Source: Nemania diffusa
Taxonomy: Eukaryota; Ascomycota; Sordariomycetes; Xylariales; Xylariaceae
Direction of reading: 5' to 3'
NCBI GenBank assembly: GCA_038501195.1
Contig: JBBPUQ010000001.1
Span: forward strand, 3,782,001 to 3,846,000
Length of the DNA stretch: 64,000 bases
Part shown: one piece after another, positions 12,182-24,164 of the stretch
How the letters are laid out: each line of letters begins with the position of its first letter
Position numbering within the stretch: position 1 is the first letter of the stretch
Program-made: the position numbers and the translations under genes
Notes under the pieces: model-generated
The model's input: only the letters and a program-made list of their open reading frames with translations
What the model was told of the DNA's origin: nothing
Databases searched by the model: none

Positions 12182-14739
12182 TCACCATTCTTCGTAGTCC
12201 ATGTCTCCTTGATCATGGTTAGGGGTATTGTCAATTTCTCCCTCTTCAAGTTCGCCATTAGCACCACCCGCGTCTGTCTCCGTCTTGACTTTTATAGCCT
12301 GCTCCTCGACCAGGGTACTACCCATGAGAACATCGCCATCAGCAGTCTTTGCCAATTCTGGAGCTGTTTTTGCCCATGTAGGCTCAATCTTCCCTTCGAT
12401 GCCGTGAATGGAGTTGCTTGCGGAAACGCCGAACATAAACTTTTCTGCCGTTTTACGATCCTTGAAAGTAACATGCGTTGCTACTGATGCACCGTGAACT
12501 TCCTTAAACTCCCCAACGCTCTGTAGCACATTAGCATCGGTCGTTTTATACTAGAGAATATTGTACTTACAAAGAGATATTGCCGAAGGGCTTCGTCGTT
12601 CTCTGGAATCGTAAAATCGACCCCAGACAATGCCACGATTTTTGGACGGTTATCTAAGGAGTATGCTGCATATGCAGCGTGTCTAGCCTCGACGGTTCCT
12701 CCTCTTCCTCGGTATCCATAGGATCCTCGAATTGCCCTTGGTGTAAATGTGCCGCGTCCTCGGTAACCTCGACCACGTCCCCTCCCCCGTGATGCCCATG
12801 GTGGGATATCATCTTGATTCTCATTAGGGTTAATACCGAGTTGGTTGGCTTCTTGTTCAAGTGCAGCGAGCTGGGCTCTTAGAGCTTCGGTTTGCGTATT
12901 CGGTTTCTTGTCCCCGCTCTCGGTCGAGTTTTCTGTTTGTGATAATGAGCTATCTTTAGAGCCATTGGTTTGGAGCTTCGCTTGGAGTTGACGCTTCGCC
13001 TCCGCTTGTCGCTCGCGGAGTGCCTTTTGACGTTCCTCTAGTTCTTGGCGCTCACGTTCAATCTCGTGGCGTTTCTTTGTTTTCTCGTCGTGGATTTTCT
13101 GTGCTTCCAGCTGTTTGCGGTAGAACTCTTCCAAATCAAGCTCCGGCTCGGCAGAGGCGAGCTCACTGACCGGCGTAATCCCATCAACATGGCCGTTTGT
13201 TGCGTTTGCAGGTTTTCCGTTAGGGGTTGCTTCATCGCTATCCTCCTCTTTATACCAGAAAACCTTCACAAATCTGTTCTCGAAAATAACCTTAGGCGAG
13301 CTCCAAGCCGCATTCGCTGCTTCCCATGAGTCGAATTTGATCATAGCTAGACGATTCTGGATCTGCATTGAGACTTCCACAATGTTTCCAAACTGTGAAA
13401 AGTACCCGCGAACTTGATCTTCCGTAAAATTCTCAATCGGAATGTTTTGAACAACGATAGCTTTCTTGGTTTTGTCATAGTTGGGGCCGTTGGCGGCAAA
13501 CGGGGCGCGGCCTTTTATTCGCCGTGGTTTCTTAGACTCGCGTCGATTTGCAGGCGCAGGTAGCAGGAAATTAGGGAGATCTAACTGTTGTCCTGCCGAA
13601 GGCTGCTGTACACTGAAAGAGGGGAGTGATAATGACGCATTGGTAGGGTCGTATTCTAGTTTACTGTTAAATCCTCCCAGTTCTAATACAAGGATTGTCT
13701 AAAAGGAACTTACCATCAACGGCCGCAGATATGGGAGGCAGAGCATAAGCTGGCTCGAATCCATGCTCAAAGTTACAATTACTGCCCCTGGAGCAGTACC
13801 CCTTGGTATCATAGTCTCTGCAACGTTGTTTTCTCCGGTGCTGCGGCGGGATCGCTGTCACCGAGTAGACTGGTTGGGGCAAGTCCATGGTAGGTGGAAG
13901 CAATGACTGCAGAATCTGGATGTTCTCCATAATGCTGTTAGCATCAATAGGGGTCGGTCCGAAAGGTAGAGGGGTGATTCCATAAGGAACTGATCCAGGA
14001 GGTCTAGAGAAGGCCGGTAGTCCTCGATAGCTTCTTGGTCCATATGGATCGTCATATCTTCCGCCACGCTGACCTAAGCCCCCGCCACGCCGTGACTGCT
14101 TGTAGGGCTGGCTCGTGAGAATGATATCCACATCGTCATCGTTATGATCGCTGTAGGCCCGTTTGCGAGAATCAGCTTGGGGGAAGGGAGGCGGCGCCGA
14201 AGGATGATACACAGGTGCCGAAGGTGAGATTATGTTGGACCGGGACGCAGTATGAGACAGTGCAGCAGCAGCAGGAGGGAAATGTTGTTGTCGCACGCTA
14301 GGAATAGGGGGAGCTCCTGGGAGATACGATCGGTATTGGACTGCTTGTAAGACATCGTCCGTAAACGCAGCCGCATCTATCACTGCCGGTTAGCATATAT
14401 TCACGTAGTACTATGCATGGTACTGCTCTATGCACAAACTGCTATTCGCCATAAGATATAGCTGGGATCGGGTTGGCCGTCATACCCTCTCGTAGAAAAT
14501 CCGGTATTTCTTCCTCGAAGAGTTTGCGAATGGTTTCGACGTCGCCGTCATGTCTTAGAAGTGCTAGAACGTAGTCGGCAAGTACGTCGGCATCAGCGTC
14601 CGAGCTAGATACGGACGAACAAAGGTGAGCAGGACACGGACAAAACGCTACTAGATCGTATTCATGGCACCTACTTATTCTCCAAGCGCCTGACAATCCA
14701 AGACTTGATCAGAGGCGCATCTGCCTCGGTGAAAAACAT
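12182..14739 (-). CDS. RNA-binding protein with PWI-like, CCCH and RRM domains (RBM26/27-Rmn1 type)
   Basis: Homologues (human RBM26/RBM27, fission-yeast Rmn1) work with the Mtr4-like helicase in nuclear RNA surveillance through the exosome. Five exons join in phase: 14739-14675, 14604-14486, 14382-13714, 13655-12571, 12520-12182; 758 residues. The N-terminus (MFFTEADAPLIKSWIVRRLE) is a PWI-like fold. A CCCH finger follows with C-x8-C-x5-C-x3-H spacing (CRDYDTKGYCSRGSNCNFEH). The first RRM has RNP2-like AIVVQNIPI and RNP1-like RLAMIKFDSW. Next come a Glu/Lys/Arg-rich coiled coil, an RGG-like patch (GRGRGRGYRGRG) and a second RRM-like end split by the last intron. The tail is acidic (GEIDN, YEEW). 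The domain order identifies the family well; the role in surveillance is inferred. Confidence 0.88.
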
Positions 14740-16021
14740 GATGGGTAGACCGCTGGACCAGTCGGTCTGTTGCGCAGGCGGGAATTGGACGTGAATCAGT
14801 GTTGAGACAGACAGACAGTGAATGGATGTCGGGGTTTAGAAATTAAAGGGTATCGGAGAGGATCGATGGATGGTTCGCAGCTAGAGGAATTATGAAGACC
14901 CTGAGGAAATACACTGCGCAAGGAGAAGATTCAATCAAGATATGCCATGGCTAGTCTGCATATTGACATTATTAAGTTGCAAGTAACCAACCCTGGAGCA
15001 AGATGCCTATTAGGTCAGGTTGTTTTTGAAGAGGTTTGTTACAAAGAATGACAAGGCTGACAATAGGTAATGCAGGTATGGGCATGTAAGTGGGTACATC
15101 AGGTACTAGTCCGGGGCTACGACTAGTGTGGGTCAATTCCCGACGCGTACCTTTACTGTACTCGCGCGTTGATTGGATGCCTCCCACTTACCTACCTTAT
15201 GTACATCATGTCTGCATACGTAGGTGCGACAGAGGTAAGTACCTCCCTAGGTACCTACTAGGTAAGTGCATTTTAGATACCCAGTATGTAAGTCCAGAAG
15301 TACCTAGTACGGTATTAGGTAGTATATCCCTACCTACATCCAAGTACTCAGCACTGTACCTAAGCCCCGCACTACCTAGACTCACCCCTATGGGCAAGCT
15401 CTTTGCTCTGCTGAAGATAGATATGTATCTAAGATACCTGTCTATCTACCTGGAATCAGACATGGGATGTCACTGCGGGGGCGGGGTTCTCATTCAAAGA
15501 AATTTATTCCTTGTGAATTCTTTTCTCGAGAGACATGGATAATAGTTTGGTCTTGAGCTACCTATGATTCGGGTAATACAAATGCTAGATGTCATAGAAT
15601 GAATTTTTTTTACTACGAGCGCAGAAGCCGCATACATATTAGCACAATAATTTTCTCTAATACGAATAAAACCGGCAGTCAACCACGCATTCTACTGCTG
15701 AAGGCTGAAAAGGGAGAATAATTTTATTTACAAGTCTCAGGCTATGAGCGGAGACTTATTTACTACTAGGTAGGTACTTTAAATAATAAGATCAGGGACA
15801 AAGTACATTTTTTAATATACAAGTCTTAAGATGTTTGCTAACCCAAAAGAACCTCCCATTCTGTTTATTTCATGCAACTTCGACTAAGGAGGTTAAAGTC
15901 CTTCATGAACAAGCTGTGCTGACAGAATTTGTTGTAGTACTTCAACAAGAGCTCTCCTGTGTCTTGCCCTCAGAGGCCCCTACCCCTCAAATACGAGCAG
16001 ACAGTGGGAAACAAAATAAAA
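14740..16021. other. Divergent intergenic with dense TAGGTA/TACCTA motifs
   Basis: Separates the divergent RNA-binding gene and HIS2, so it should hold both promoters. Between 15235 and 15370 there are many overlapping short motifs of the CCTAGGTACCTA kind. No coding sequence recognised. Confidence 0.5.
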
Positions 16022-17407
16022 ATGGCCTTCACAATGCACTCGCACTCGGGGCAGTTCTGCCCCGGGCATGCCAAAGACCAGCTGGAAGACGTCATCAAAC
16101 ATGCCATTAGCCTAGGTTATACGACAATGGGGCTAACCGAGCATATGCCGCGGGCGTCATTGGAGGACTTATACCCCGAAGAAGTGAGTTTATATTAATG
16201 ATACTTGCCTTCGCTTCGTCCCTCTTCATCAGCCACGTACAATGACTGAATCGATGATGCTCATACTGCAACTACAATTAGCTAGACGAGCCCGAAGCCT
16301 CCCTCGCCGCTCTAGCGCCGCGACACGCGTCCTACCTCGAGGAGGCACTGCGCCTACAAGCCCTCTACGCGCCGCAGATCTCGTTGCTTATCGGATTTGA
16401 GGGCGAATGGATGCGCCCGGCCTACGAGTCGCTGGTCGGTGACTTAGCGACGCATCCCGCCATCGACTACTTCATCGGCAGCCTGCACCACGTGAACGGC
16501 GTGCCCATCGACTACGATAAGGACTACTACGCGCGAGCCATGGCGTCGGTCGGGACACTCACGAACGGGACCACTTCCTCCGACAGCACTTCTGCCGCGG
16601 CCGGCCGCGGCCCCGGGTGCGAAAACGGGGAGATCGCAGACGCAGAGCCGCGCGAGGAGAGCATGTATGAGCGGTATTACGACCAGCAGTATGAGATGCT
16701 TGTCGCTCTCCGCCCGCGCATCGTGGGCCACTTCGATCTAATCCGGCTGATGAGCGCCGACCCGGACCGCGACGTGCGGCGCTGGCGCGGCGTCTGGGAG
16801 CGCATCGAACGGAATCTCGCTTTTGTTGCGTCGTACGGTGGGTGGCTCGAGTGCAACAGCAGCGCGCTACGGAAAGGCCTGGCCGAGCCGTATCCGTGTC
16901 GGCCGATAGCTGAGGTAGTTATTATTTCTGAAGTTTTCACCCCCCCCTTCCCTCCTGCCATTATACCCCTTTTGCGGTTCTGGTAGTAGTTCATCAATAC
17001 CCTGTCACCAATTTTCTCTACTCCGGGTCGCCCTTGATTGCATGTTTACTTATAATTGTATCTGCCTTCTTAATATATACCGACTCCCCGCGACCCTCGT
17101 TACAAACCATTGTTTGCCTCAATCGCGCTGGAGACGTTAGGAACTGACGCAAAGATCGTAGAAATGGCTCTCCTTAGGTGGCAAATTCACTTTATCAGAC
17201 GATAGCCACGGCATAGCGCAACTGGGCACGAATTACGCACGAGCTCTGGACTTTCTGTCTTCTCTCGGGGTCACAACGCTTTGGACGCTGGGACGAGAGC
17301 CGCAGCACGAGGTTTGTGCGGCTGAGAATACGACGAAAGCTAGCCTGACGGAGGTGGCGGTCCCAGTGAGCAAGATCCGTGTTGTTGTTTCTAAATGGAC
17401 ATTGTAG
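16022..17407 (+). CDS. HIS2: Histidinol-phosphatase (PHP family)
   Basis: Removes phosphate from L-histidinol phosphate, the penultimate step of histidine synthesis. Three exons keep phase: 16022-16183, 16282-16914, 17162-17407; 345 residues, close to yeast His2. PHP metal-site motifs are visible: HSHSGQFCPGH at the N-terminus, TEHMPR, IGFEGEW, GSLHHVNGVPIDY, GHFDLIRL and DDSHGIAQLGTNYARALDF near the C-terminus. A variable Gly/Ser/Thr-rich insert lies at about residues 142-180, between the LHHVNG and YERYYDQQYEML segments. The start lies in a strong context (AAAATGGCC) and directly precedes the metal motif. The last intron (16915-17161) is longer than the others; its acceptor was set by the KWLSLGGKFTL junction. 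Confidence 0.92.
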
Positions 17408-18089
17408 AGTAAGGACGCGCAGATACCACCGATATCGGGTCCCTACCTGGCAAATAGAGCAGAAGAGAAGGACCTACTATTTTGGTGTAGGTAGAGGGAG
17501 TTACGGGGAAAAGAAAATATTAGAATAGACGAATAGACGTTGCCACAAATCTAGAAGGGCATTTTAACAAGCATTTATAATGTTGAGTTTCAATATACAG
17601 TAATGAAGCAACTGTGTGGCTCCATAGTTCTCTATTGTGCCATACGCTATGATGGTGCTGTATATTTTGAGTGATTCTTCCGTATGAAAAGCGAGCAGCC
17701 CTCTTCCAACGCCAACAAACCGTCTAAGATCCCTTAATATCAAAAATTAGAAAGAGCCTATTTTCCAGCACCCGTGAAGTTCCCAACGCTAAATGTAGTA
17801 CTTCGTTATTAAAAAGATTATGCTGTTTAAGAATCATGAAATGCAACCAATGCTCCGGGGGTATCTCAAGGCACACAAAACACACCGCTCATCTGTCCCA
17901 CCTCTTCCCAGGGACAAAACATAATACCGATACAGCATTTCCGGAGGAAAATAGGAAAACAAGAGGAAAAAAACAAACACAATACACCAACGTTGAGTGC
18001 ACGGTGCATGAAGAGACAGCGAGAAGCGGAGGTAAGGTAGCCCCTGCTTGCTGTCATCTTAAGCTAGTTTGATACTAGATCAGGTTAGA
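17408..18089. other. Convergent 3' intergenic region
   Basis: Lies between the 3' ends of HIS2 and the FNIP-like gene. The open frame at 17836-18072 has no recognisable domain and overlaps a similar one on the other strand; I treat both as chance. Confidence 0.5.
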
Positions 18090-21000
18090 CTAGTTGTCGC
18101 CGAATTCCACGCTTTCAAGCCAAGCTCGGATGGCTCCCCGCAGTGCGCTCTCTTTCGCGCGGCTCGCTTGGTAGCTGATGTCTTGGTTCGCACATTGGCT
18201 TTCCTTTTCGCGCTTGTCCACCACATCCTGCACGATGCTCCCCAAGGCTGATAAGACAACTGTCTTGCATTCAACACGTGGCACTTCTTGAAACTCAAGT
18301 CTTGCATCAGGCGCTGCCTCTTCAGGTTCCGAACCTTCACTATTGCTCCGATCTCGACGTTTGCTGACTGATCTAGAGGAGGTGGCAGATGTCCCACGGC
18401 TTGAGTCATTCGTTTGCGCAATTACCCTCTCTACCGCATCGATAAGAGCTTCGTCTAACGTAACGAGTTCTTCCTCCTCAAACTTCTCTTCTATTGGCTG
18501 CTCGTATGGTGATAGGGCCGGCGTTGCTATAGACGAACTATAGGGATGAAGAGAGCTAGTAGTATTTTGGTGTGCGGAGGTTTTTGGTTTGACTAGGCGA
18601 CGATAGCAAAGTCTTTTAATGGTAAAGGTGGTAGTGTCTGCTATTATAGCGCTACTCACGTCAACCCACCTCTCCACAGGCCATTCATCTGAAATCGAAC
18701 TCAGATGGACTATTGGCGTTGGTTCGGCCTTGAGAGACTCGCGAACCTGATCAAGCAGATCCTCTTGTGGGGGTATTGCTTGTAACGTAAAGTCAGGGTG
18801 ATAGCTTTGAAGCCACCCTGCAACATTAAGGGGGGCATCCCCATCGATAGCTAGTCGCGAAAATTGCTCGAAACTGTCTAGCCCACTTCCGAGGCCGGGG
18901 GTAGAGAGATAGCCGCTACTCGACGGTGAGCTGACAGCTGTCTCAAACGAAGTCAAATAGTCTGGGAACTGAACATCGACATCAATAACGCCGTCATCAT
19001 TGTTAATGGATGTCTTAACGGGGGATTCAAAAGCACCCGAGGGGTCGGGTATCCTAGTTAGATGATCTAGCTGCTTGGCAATCTGTTTCTGCGGAGTATC
19101 CGGTTCGCCTTCAGCCGTCTCGTTTGCTGTGGGATCGATATTTGTCTCCGTCGGCCCGGGTCCCGCTTGAGTGTCCATTCGAGGGGGCCCATCCTTTTTT
19201 GTAGGCATTGCCTTTGTTGGCGACCCAATGGGACTGTCGTATAGACCTAAAGTATCTGGTGTTTGAGATGTTGAGGCTAGCGAGTCCCGTCGCCGCGTGC
19301 CCCAAAACCCACTAATAACACTACCCCATCGGGAACTCTGTCGAGAATGAGTGCTCGCGCGGCTAGAATGGCCAAGACTATCAACCCGCGTAAGTGACCG
19401 TTTTAGGTCATCAGCAGCCGCGCTACCACGGTTCTCTGGGCGAACCGAGCGATTCATGCTCCTTTGCATTGTAGAAAAATGTGCAATGGCCTCATCAGGC
19501 AGTACGGTATTCGACGTTGCAGCACTGCTCTTCCTGGTGGTAAGGTCACTCCCAGCTATGGGAAGGTGCGCTGGTTTGAAAAACTCAGACGAGCGTCGCT
19601 CATGGTGCTGATTGTCAATGCTGAGGTGTGCTAGTTGAGCTGGTATACCTGTCATTGACCGTGTAGTGGCTTGAGATTGGATACTAAAACTCCGTGTATG
19701 CGACGGAGCCCTCTGGCCTTGACGGCGGTTGATCTTCCGCCGCAGTGACTCTTCTTTATTGATCGGGACGATATATGACGGCGGAGAATGGCTGAAGGCA
19801 CCAAAAGAAGCAGATGTAGCTGGACGTTGAGCACGGACGGTTGGGAGTTGCTGGTTTGCAGGCAAAAATGCCGATAAGAGAAATATTAACCTCCGTGCAG
19901 CCATCTTGTCATTTGAGATGATTACTGTGCGAGAGAGTAGTGAAGTGTCTTCTTCGCTTTTAGATTTTTGTTGTTGATAGTAGCGCCGTCTATACCATAT
20001 TGGACTCAGTGCCTGAAGCCAGTCGGTATGCGTCGCCAGAAAACCTGTCAGGAGGTTAAAGAAGAAGAACCCCTGTTCTCTGCTCCCAGCCCACCTTGCA
20101 ACCCATCTAGCCTCTTCTCTCCAGGGTCCCCAGCGACCTTGACCGGTTACGACCCTAGTGGCACATAGACCAGTCACGATACGGAGTTGTGCGTTTTTGG
20201 TCTCCTCGCTAATCTGCTGATCTTGCATCAGCGCATTAGGAGGTAGCGTCACAAGCTTTGCGTATTGCTTGGGCAGTTTCGCCTGAGAAGCATCTGAACC
20301 GCGGCGGCCGTGCATGGAGGCTGTCCGGCCAATTTGGACGGGCGCATTCATAGGGTATGGATCAGGGGCCGAGGAATCGGCTTGCTTAAGCATTGGGTAG
20401 AGGGAATTGGCCACGACTGATTGGAGGTGTGTAAGCGTCCTCATAATGATGTCCCAATGCTGGGTTATGAAATCCATACGGTCCTCAGCGTCGTTACTGT
20501 AGTATGATTCAAATGGCTCTGGCCCGTAACCGGAGCTAACCATGGACCAGCCAGCCCGGCGAGTTGAGCCGAGCGATGATGGGAACGCATCAGACTCATT
20601 GAAAGAGCTAGAAGCCCGAAACGTAGATTTAGGTGCCGTCATGCCCGGGTTTGTTGGGTTCGTAGGATGCGCAGGAAGTGGTATCACTAGAGCTACAGCA
20701 TACATTGGTGTCCTCTTGGGAACAGGCTTCGGCTTCTTTCGCTTCGGTCTTGACTCGTCCGGTGAGTATGGGAATGGAAAACCTGTACCATCCTCCGCTG
20801 CACCCTGGGGTGTCTCAGGATCGTCACTGGGAAGGTTGACAGGGAAGAGACGAGTAACCAAAATCTTCTTGCGATCTGCTAGCCGACCATGAGCATCAGT
20901 GGAGGCTTGAGGGTATGCTGATTCCGATGTGAACGATTGCGCCAATCTACTTGATCGCAAGCTTGACCTACCTAAGGACCCTCGCCCGTCAGCCGCGTAG

Positions 21001-21695
21001 GAGCTAGGTATAGCGATTGAACGGGCGTCACTAGGTATGACGTGGACCTTAGTGGATGTCCCTTTATAGGCCATGACTTCGGTGTTGGCAAAAATGCAGC
21101 TCGAAAAGCTAGCCAATTCCTCACGATACTCTTTTGACGCACGCTGTGACTCTGTTTCGGCGAAGTTGTAGGCACGCGACTGTATGGATCCTCTTCTATC
21201 AAACGCACCTTGCCGAGGCTGGGGACTTCCTGACTGCATCACTAGAGGTCTTACGATTTGACCCTGGCTTCCCTTCCTCGGTGAAGTAGGAGCCCGCCGC
21301 GAATCCTGTGGGATAGACTGAGACGAGCTGGCAGCTGATGCAGGAGCTGGCCGTTCGAGTGTAGGACCTGGATGGCTATCGAATAATAGCGAAGGGTTCA
21401 CATTACCGAGGGCATCCTGCATGATAATGACGCGAACATCACGCACGTCAAAGTCGACTTCTTTATCATAATCGTACGCGCTCGTCTGCGAACCTGACTG
21501 CAGAAAGGTTGATGCCGGTAAGGGAAATACTTGGTCTTCGCGGTGAAAAAGTTCCTGTGTGTCTGGAAACAGCAGACTACGCGTGTGGATCTCTTCCTGC
21601 ACAGACTCGGGCGGCAATCTGATACTAGGCGAGGTTTGCTGTACAGACGCACCTCCGACAGCGCCAGACGTCAGATTAAATAGCTTGCCCAACAT
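18090..21695 (-). CDS. Folliculin-interacting protein homologue (FNIP/Lst4)
   Basis: In yeast Lst4 pairs with Lst7 (folliculin) at the vacuole and acts as a GAP complex on the Rag GTPase Gtr2, signalling amino-acid supply to TORC1. Single exon of 1201 residues, comparable to or longer than Lst4. An FNIP N-terminal domain starts near residue 80 (VDFDVRDVRVIIMQDALGN) and continues through YKGTSTKVHVIPSD. The middle domain is seen in MDFITQHWDIIMRTL, GFFFFNLLTGFLATH and SRTVIISNDKMAARRLIFLLSAF. The C-terminal part has WPVERWVDVSSAIIAD and FTIKRLCYRRLV. Long Ser/Arg-rich low-complexity linkers separate these, as usual in the family. The start begins MLGKLFNL, itself characteristic of fungal members. 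IML1, another TORC1 regulator, lies about 14 kb away. Confidence 0.85.
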   Translation of the reverse strand: MLGKLFNLTSGAVGGASVQQTSPSIRLPPESVQEEIHTRSLLFPDTQELFHREDQVFPLPASTFLQSGSQTSAYDYDKEVDFDVRDVRVIIMQDALGNVNPSLLFDSHPGPTLERPAPASAASSSQSIPQDSRRAPTSPRKGSQGQIVRPLVMQSGSPQPRQGAFDRRGSIQSRAYNFAETESQRASKEYREELASFSSCIFANTEVMAYKGTSTKVHVIPSDARSIAIPSSYAADGRGSLGRSSLRSSRLAQSFTSESAYPQASTDAHGRLADRKKILVTRLFPVNLPSDDPETPQGAAEDGTGFPFPYSPDESRPKRKKPKPVPKRTPMYAVALVIPLPAHPTNPTNPGMTAPKSTFRASSSFNESDAFPSSLGSTRRAGWSMVSSGYGPEPFESYYSNDAEDRMDFITQHWDIIMRTLTHLQSVVANSLYPMLKQADSSAPDPYPMNAPVQIGRTASMHGRRGSDASQAKLPKQYAKLVTLPPNALMQDQQISEETKNAQLRIVTGLCATRVVTGQGRWGPWREEARWVARWAGSREQGFFFFNLLTGFLATHTDWLQALSPIWYRRRYYQQQKSKSEEDTSLLSRTVIISNDKMAARRLIFLLSAFLPANQQLPTVRAQRPATSASFGAFSHSPPSYIVPINKEESLRRKINRRQGQRAPSHTRSFSIQSQATTRSMTGIPAQLAHLSIDNQHHERRSSEFFKPAHLPIAGSDLTTRKSSAATSNTVLPDEAIAHFSTMQRSMNRSVRPENRGSAAADDLKRSLTRVDSLGHSSRASTHSRQSSRWGSVISGFWGTRRRDSLASTSQTPDTLGLYDSPIGSPTKAMPTKKDGPPRMDTQAGPGPTETNIDPTANETAEGEPDTPQKQIAKQLDHLTRIPDPSGAFESPVKTSINNDDGVIDVDVQFPDYLTSFETAVSSPSSSGYLSTPGLGSGLDSFEQFSRLAIDGDAPLNVAGWLQSYHPDFTLQAIPPQEDLLDQVRESLKAEPTPIVHLSSISDEWPVERWVDVSSAIIADTTTFTIKRLCYRRLVKPKTSAHQNTTSSLHPYSSSIATPALSPYEQPIEEKFEEEELVTLDEALIDAVERVIAQTNDSSRGTSATSSRSVSKRRDRSNSEGSEPEEAAPDARLEFQEVPRVECKTVVLSALGSIVQDVVDKREKESQCANQDISYQASRAKESALRGAIRAWLESVEFGDN

Positions 21696-24032
21696 GTTTT
21701 GATCGTCAGCGACATGCGATGATGGCTCCAGTAAAAGGCACCCAGATTCACAGACTGAAGCAGTCCTTAGCAGTATCGAATCATGTCGTAAATGTACCTC
21801 GTTTGATTCATGGTCGCGTAGAAAGACATGGAACGCGAGATAACAATATCGTCCAGAGGCTGTGAGACAACGGCGCCGTGTTTGTTAGTGGGCAGCGCGA
21901 CACAAAAGCAACGGGATCCTGGTAGCCCCGACGTATAATAAAATGGTGGCGTATCGTGATTAGGTGATGGTTAGCTGCGTGCCCGGTCACGAGTGCGGAT
22001 GAGGGAATACAACAGCCCCAGAAAGCTTGAAGCGGTCAGCTGTGGAAAAAAAAAACACCACCGATATTTTATAAAGTTCAAATCAATGAATAATGGTTGC
22101 GGACTTGGCTGTTCAGGTTTTCAATCATACATGAACCTCTCTTACAGTCGAAATTTAAAAAAAAAATTGACTCGATTGGTATAACTCGGATGCTATAAAC
22201 CATGTAAAGTAAAAATAAAAGCAGATGACGCGGTAATGACTAAGGTAGCAACTTGAGTATGTCGATTACTCTCATCCATATTATAAGAATAAAAAACAAA
22301 ATGCAGAAAATTAAACATGTTGAGAGACCTACTGGGTGCACTTATGTTGTGTAGGTGTCGTTTTGAGACAACAAAGCCTAGATCAATGGTGTAAGTTACC
22401 GTGTAACTCTTAGTTGTCGAGGATGCACGCGCAGGATAATTATTGTTGCTGAGCTTAGAGATGGGATGCAGCTAGCTGATGGAACCGAGTAAATCGAACC
22501 CCCGCGAAACAAGCTGCCGGTCTTCAAAATAACAAGCAGCGACTTGTGGTATTATAGTGACACGGAAATTGTGTACTCTGGCATATTAAAAACGGATTTC
22601 ATGGATTATGGGTACGACGTTCCTGGTGTTTGTGGGCTCCCTGGCACCTGCAACGTCAGTTCAACCAGGGCAGGTTACTTTCGGGTCAGTGTCCGAGTGG
22701 TTGGCAACAGACGTAATAATAATGTAAGTGCCCTTTTTTCTGATGTCTCCCATTCAGGATTGTTCCGATGCTGCTTGCCCTAGGTAAGACTTCCAGGCCA
22801 CTCGCCCGTAAAACGAAGTGCGACTTGTCGCAATGTGATAAGCGGTGGAAAGCCTAGAGTATGAACAAGTAAAAAATAGGGTCAATTGGGAGTGCCGAGT
22901 ATCCTGGTTCTATTATCGGCCTCTAGCCGGATTGTGGTGTTGCTCTAGATGGGAGAGCCACACGCGCTGAATTAAAAGTTATTGTCAGCCGCGTGCAAAG
23001 GGCCGAATTGATTCAGGACATGGCGAGGGCATGGTGAGGATATGGGCCTTGAGTAAGTAAGATTGGGGTATCCTGGTCTGGGATATTCACCGATGATGGC
23101 ATTGATGGAGGATAGTGAGACAAGGTGCGATCAGATCAACAAGCGAATGAAAAGGGTATGATGTGATGGCAGGCGGTGGGAGAAGACTGATTCCAGAGCA
23201 GATCCAGAGGATTGGTTCGGGTGCGATAGGCGGTCTGTGGAGATACGATGAAGACGCTGCGATGTGATCAATGTTGAGACGCAGCCATGTGAATCCCATC
23301 CTATGTAAAAGCAGAAGCAAGCAGAAGCCCCGGGTGCGATCTGGAGGGGAAATGGAAGGCTTCTGGACTGGCGGTGAGCCAAGTATAGACACTTGAGACA
23401 TGCCCGGAAGCACACCCATGATTCAGGTATAGGGTACGTCGAGGGCTGCTTGACGACCCCCTCTCCCTCGCCCCTACACAGGTTACACTGCTACACTGTA
23501 TGCTAGGTACGGTGCTTTCAGTGGGGTTATAGGCGGGGGAGAGTGCAGTAGCTTGCATAAGGTGGGGAGCTTGCAGATTTGCATACTAAAGCTATGCCAT
23601 ATTTTCAACTGTAAAACAGGCGCCATTTCCACAGAGCTGGCACAGGCACGTACGTAAGTAGGTAGTTGGATTATGACGGCGCTCAAATTCTCACTCCCCA
23701 CCAGGTGCCTTGGTAAGATCTCCATTCCATCTAGTCTCAGATAGGAACTACCGATAGTATCTATCCTACAGAGCTCAATTGATGTCTACAAGGTAAGTAA
23801 CATAATACCTAGGTGAGTAGACATACCCACCTGTATGGGCAATTCGTTTATAGTAGGTACTGTATGAGGAATAGTTACCTATTTAGCTATCCACTTCGCA
23901 GTGGAGGTTTATGTAGGTACTTACTTACATACATATGTAGACGACCATAACGTAAGGCATCAATGACAAGCCAGTTTGGGCTCGATCGGTCCCACAACCC
24001 GAAAAAAAAATACCTAGATAAACCTCTACCAA
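21696..24032. other. FNIP upstream region and approach to the AT-rich island
   Basis: About 2.3 kb with no supported gene. It includes the promoter of the FNIP-like gene. Composition is ordinary until close to 24000, where poly-A/T tracts begin. Open frames at 22544-22783 and 23087-23558 have no recognisable domain. Confidence 0.5.
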
Positions 24033-24164
24033 AATAAAACCTAAAAGCCAAAAAGATGTTGTATTCAAAATAAAAAACTGTAGCCGTACAAGCAAACTAA
24101 ATACTGTAGTAGTCTCACTACTTCCCACACTTTCTTTATTACTCTTTTACACCTACTTTACTAC
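24033..24164. repeat. Older repeat, copy A: uninterrupted (empty-site) copy
   Basis: About 130 bp that matches, with transition differences, the sequence obtained by joining 24867-24913 to 32167-32249. Shared landmarks are CCTAAAAGCCAAAAAGATG, then AAACTGTAGC, then AAATACTGTAGTAGTCTCAC and CTTCCCACAC. In this copy the site AAACT/GTAGC is continuous at 24075-24084, which is where the retrotransposon sits in the other copy. Its full extent and class are unknown. Confidence 0.8.

Noticed and set aside
22440..22540. tRNA-like GGTTCGATT box on the minus strand with a TTGAAGA-like loop nearby
   Set aside because: No matching T-stem, acceptor stem or A box could be paired; not a tRNA.
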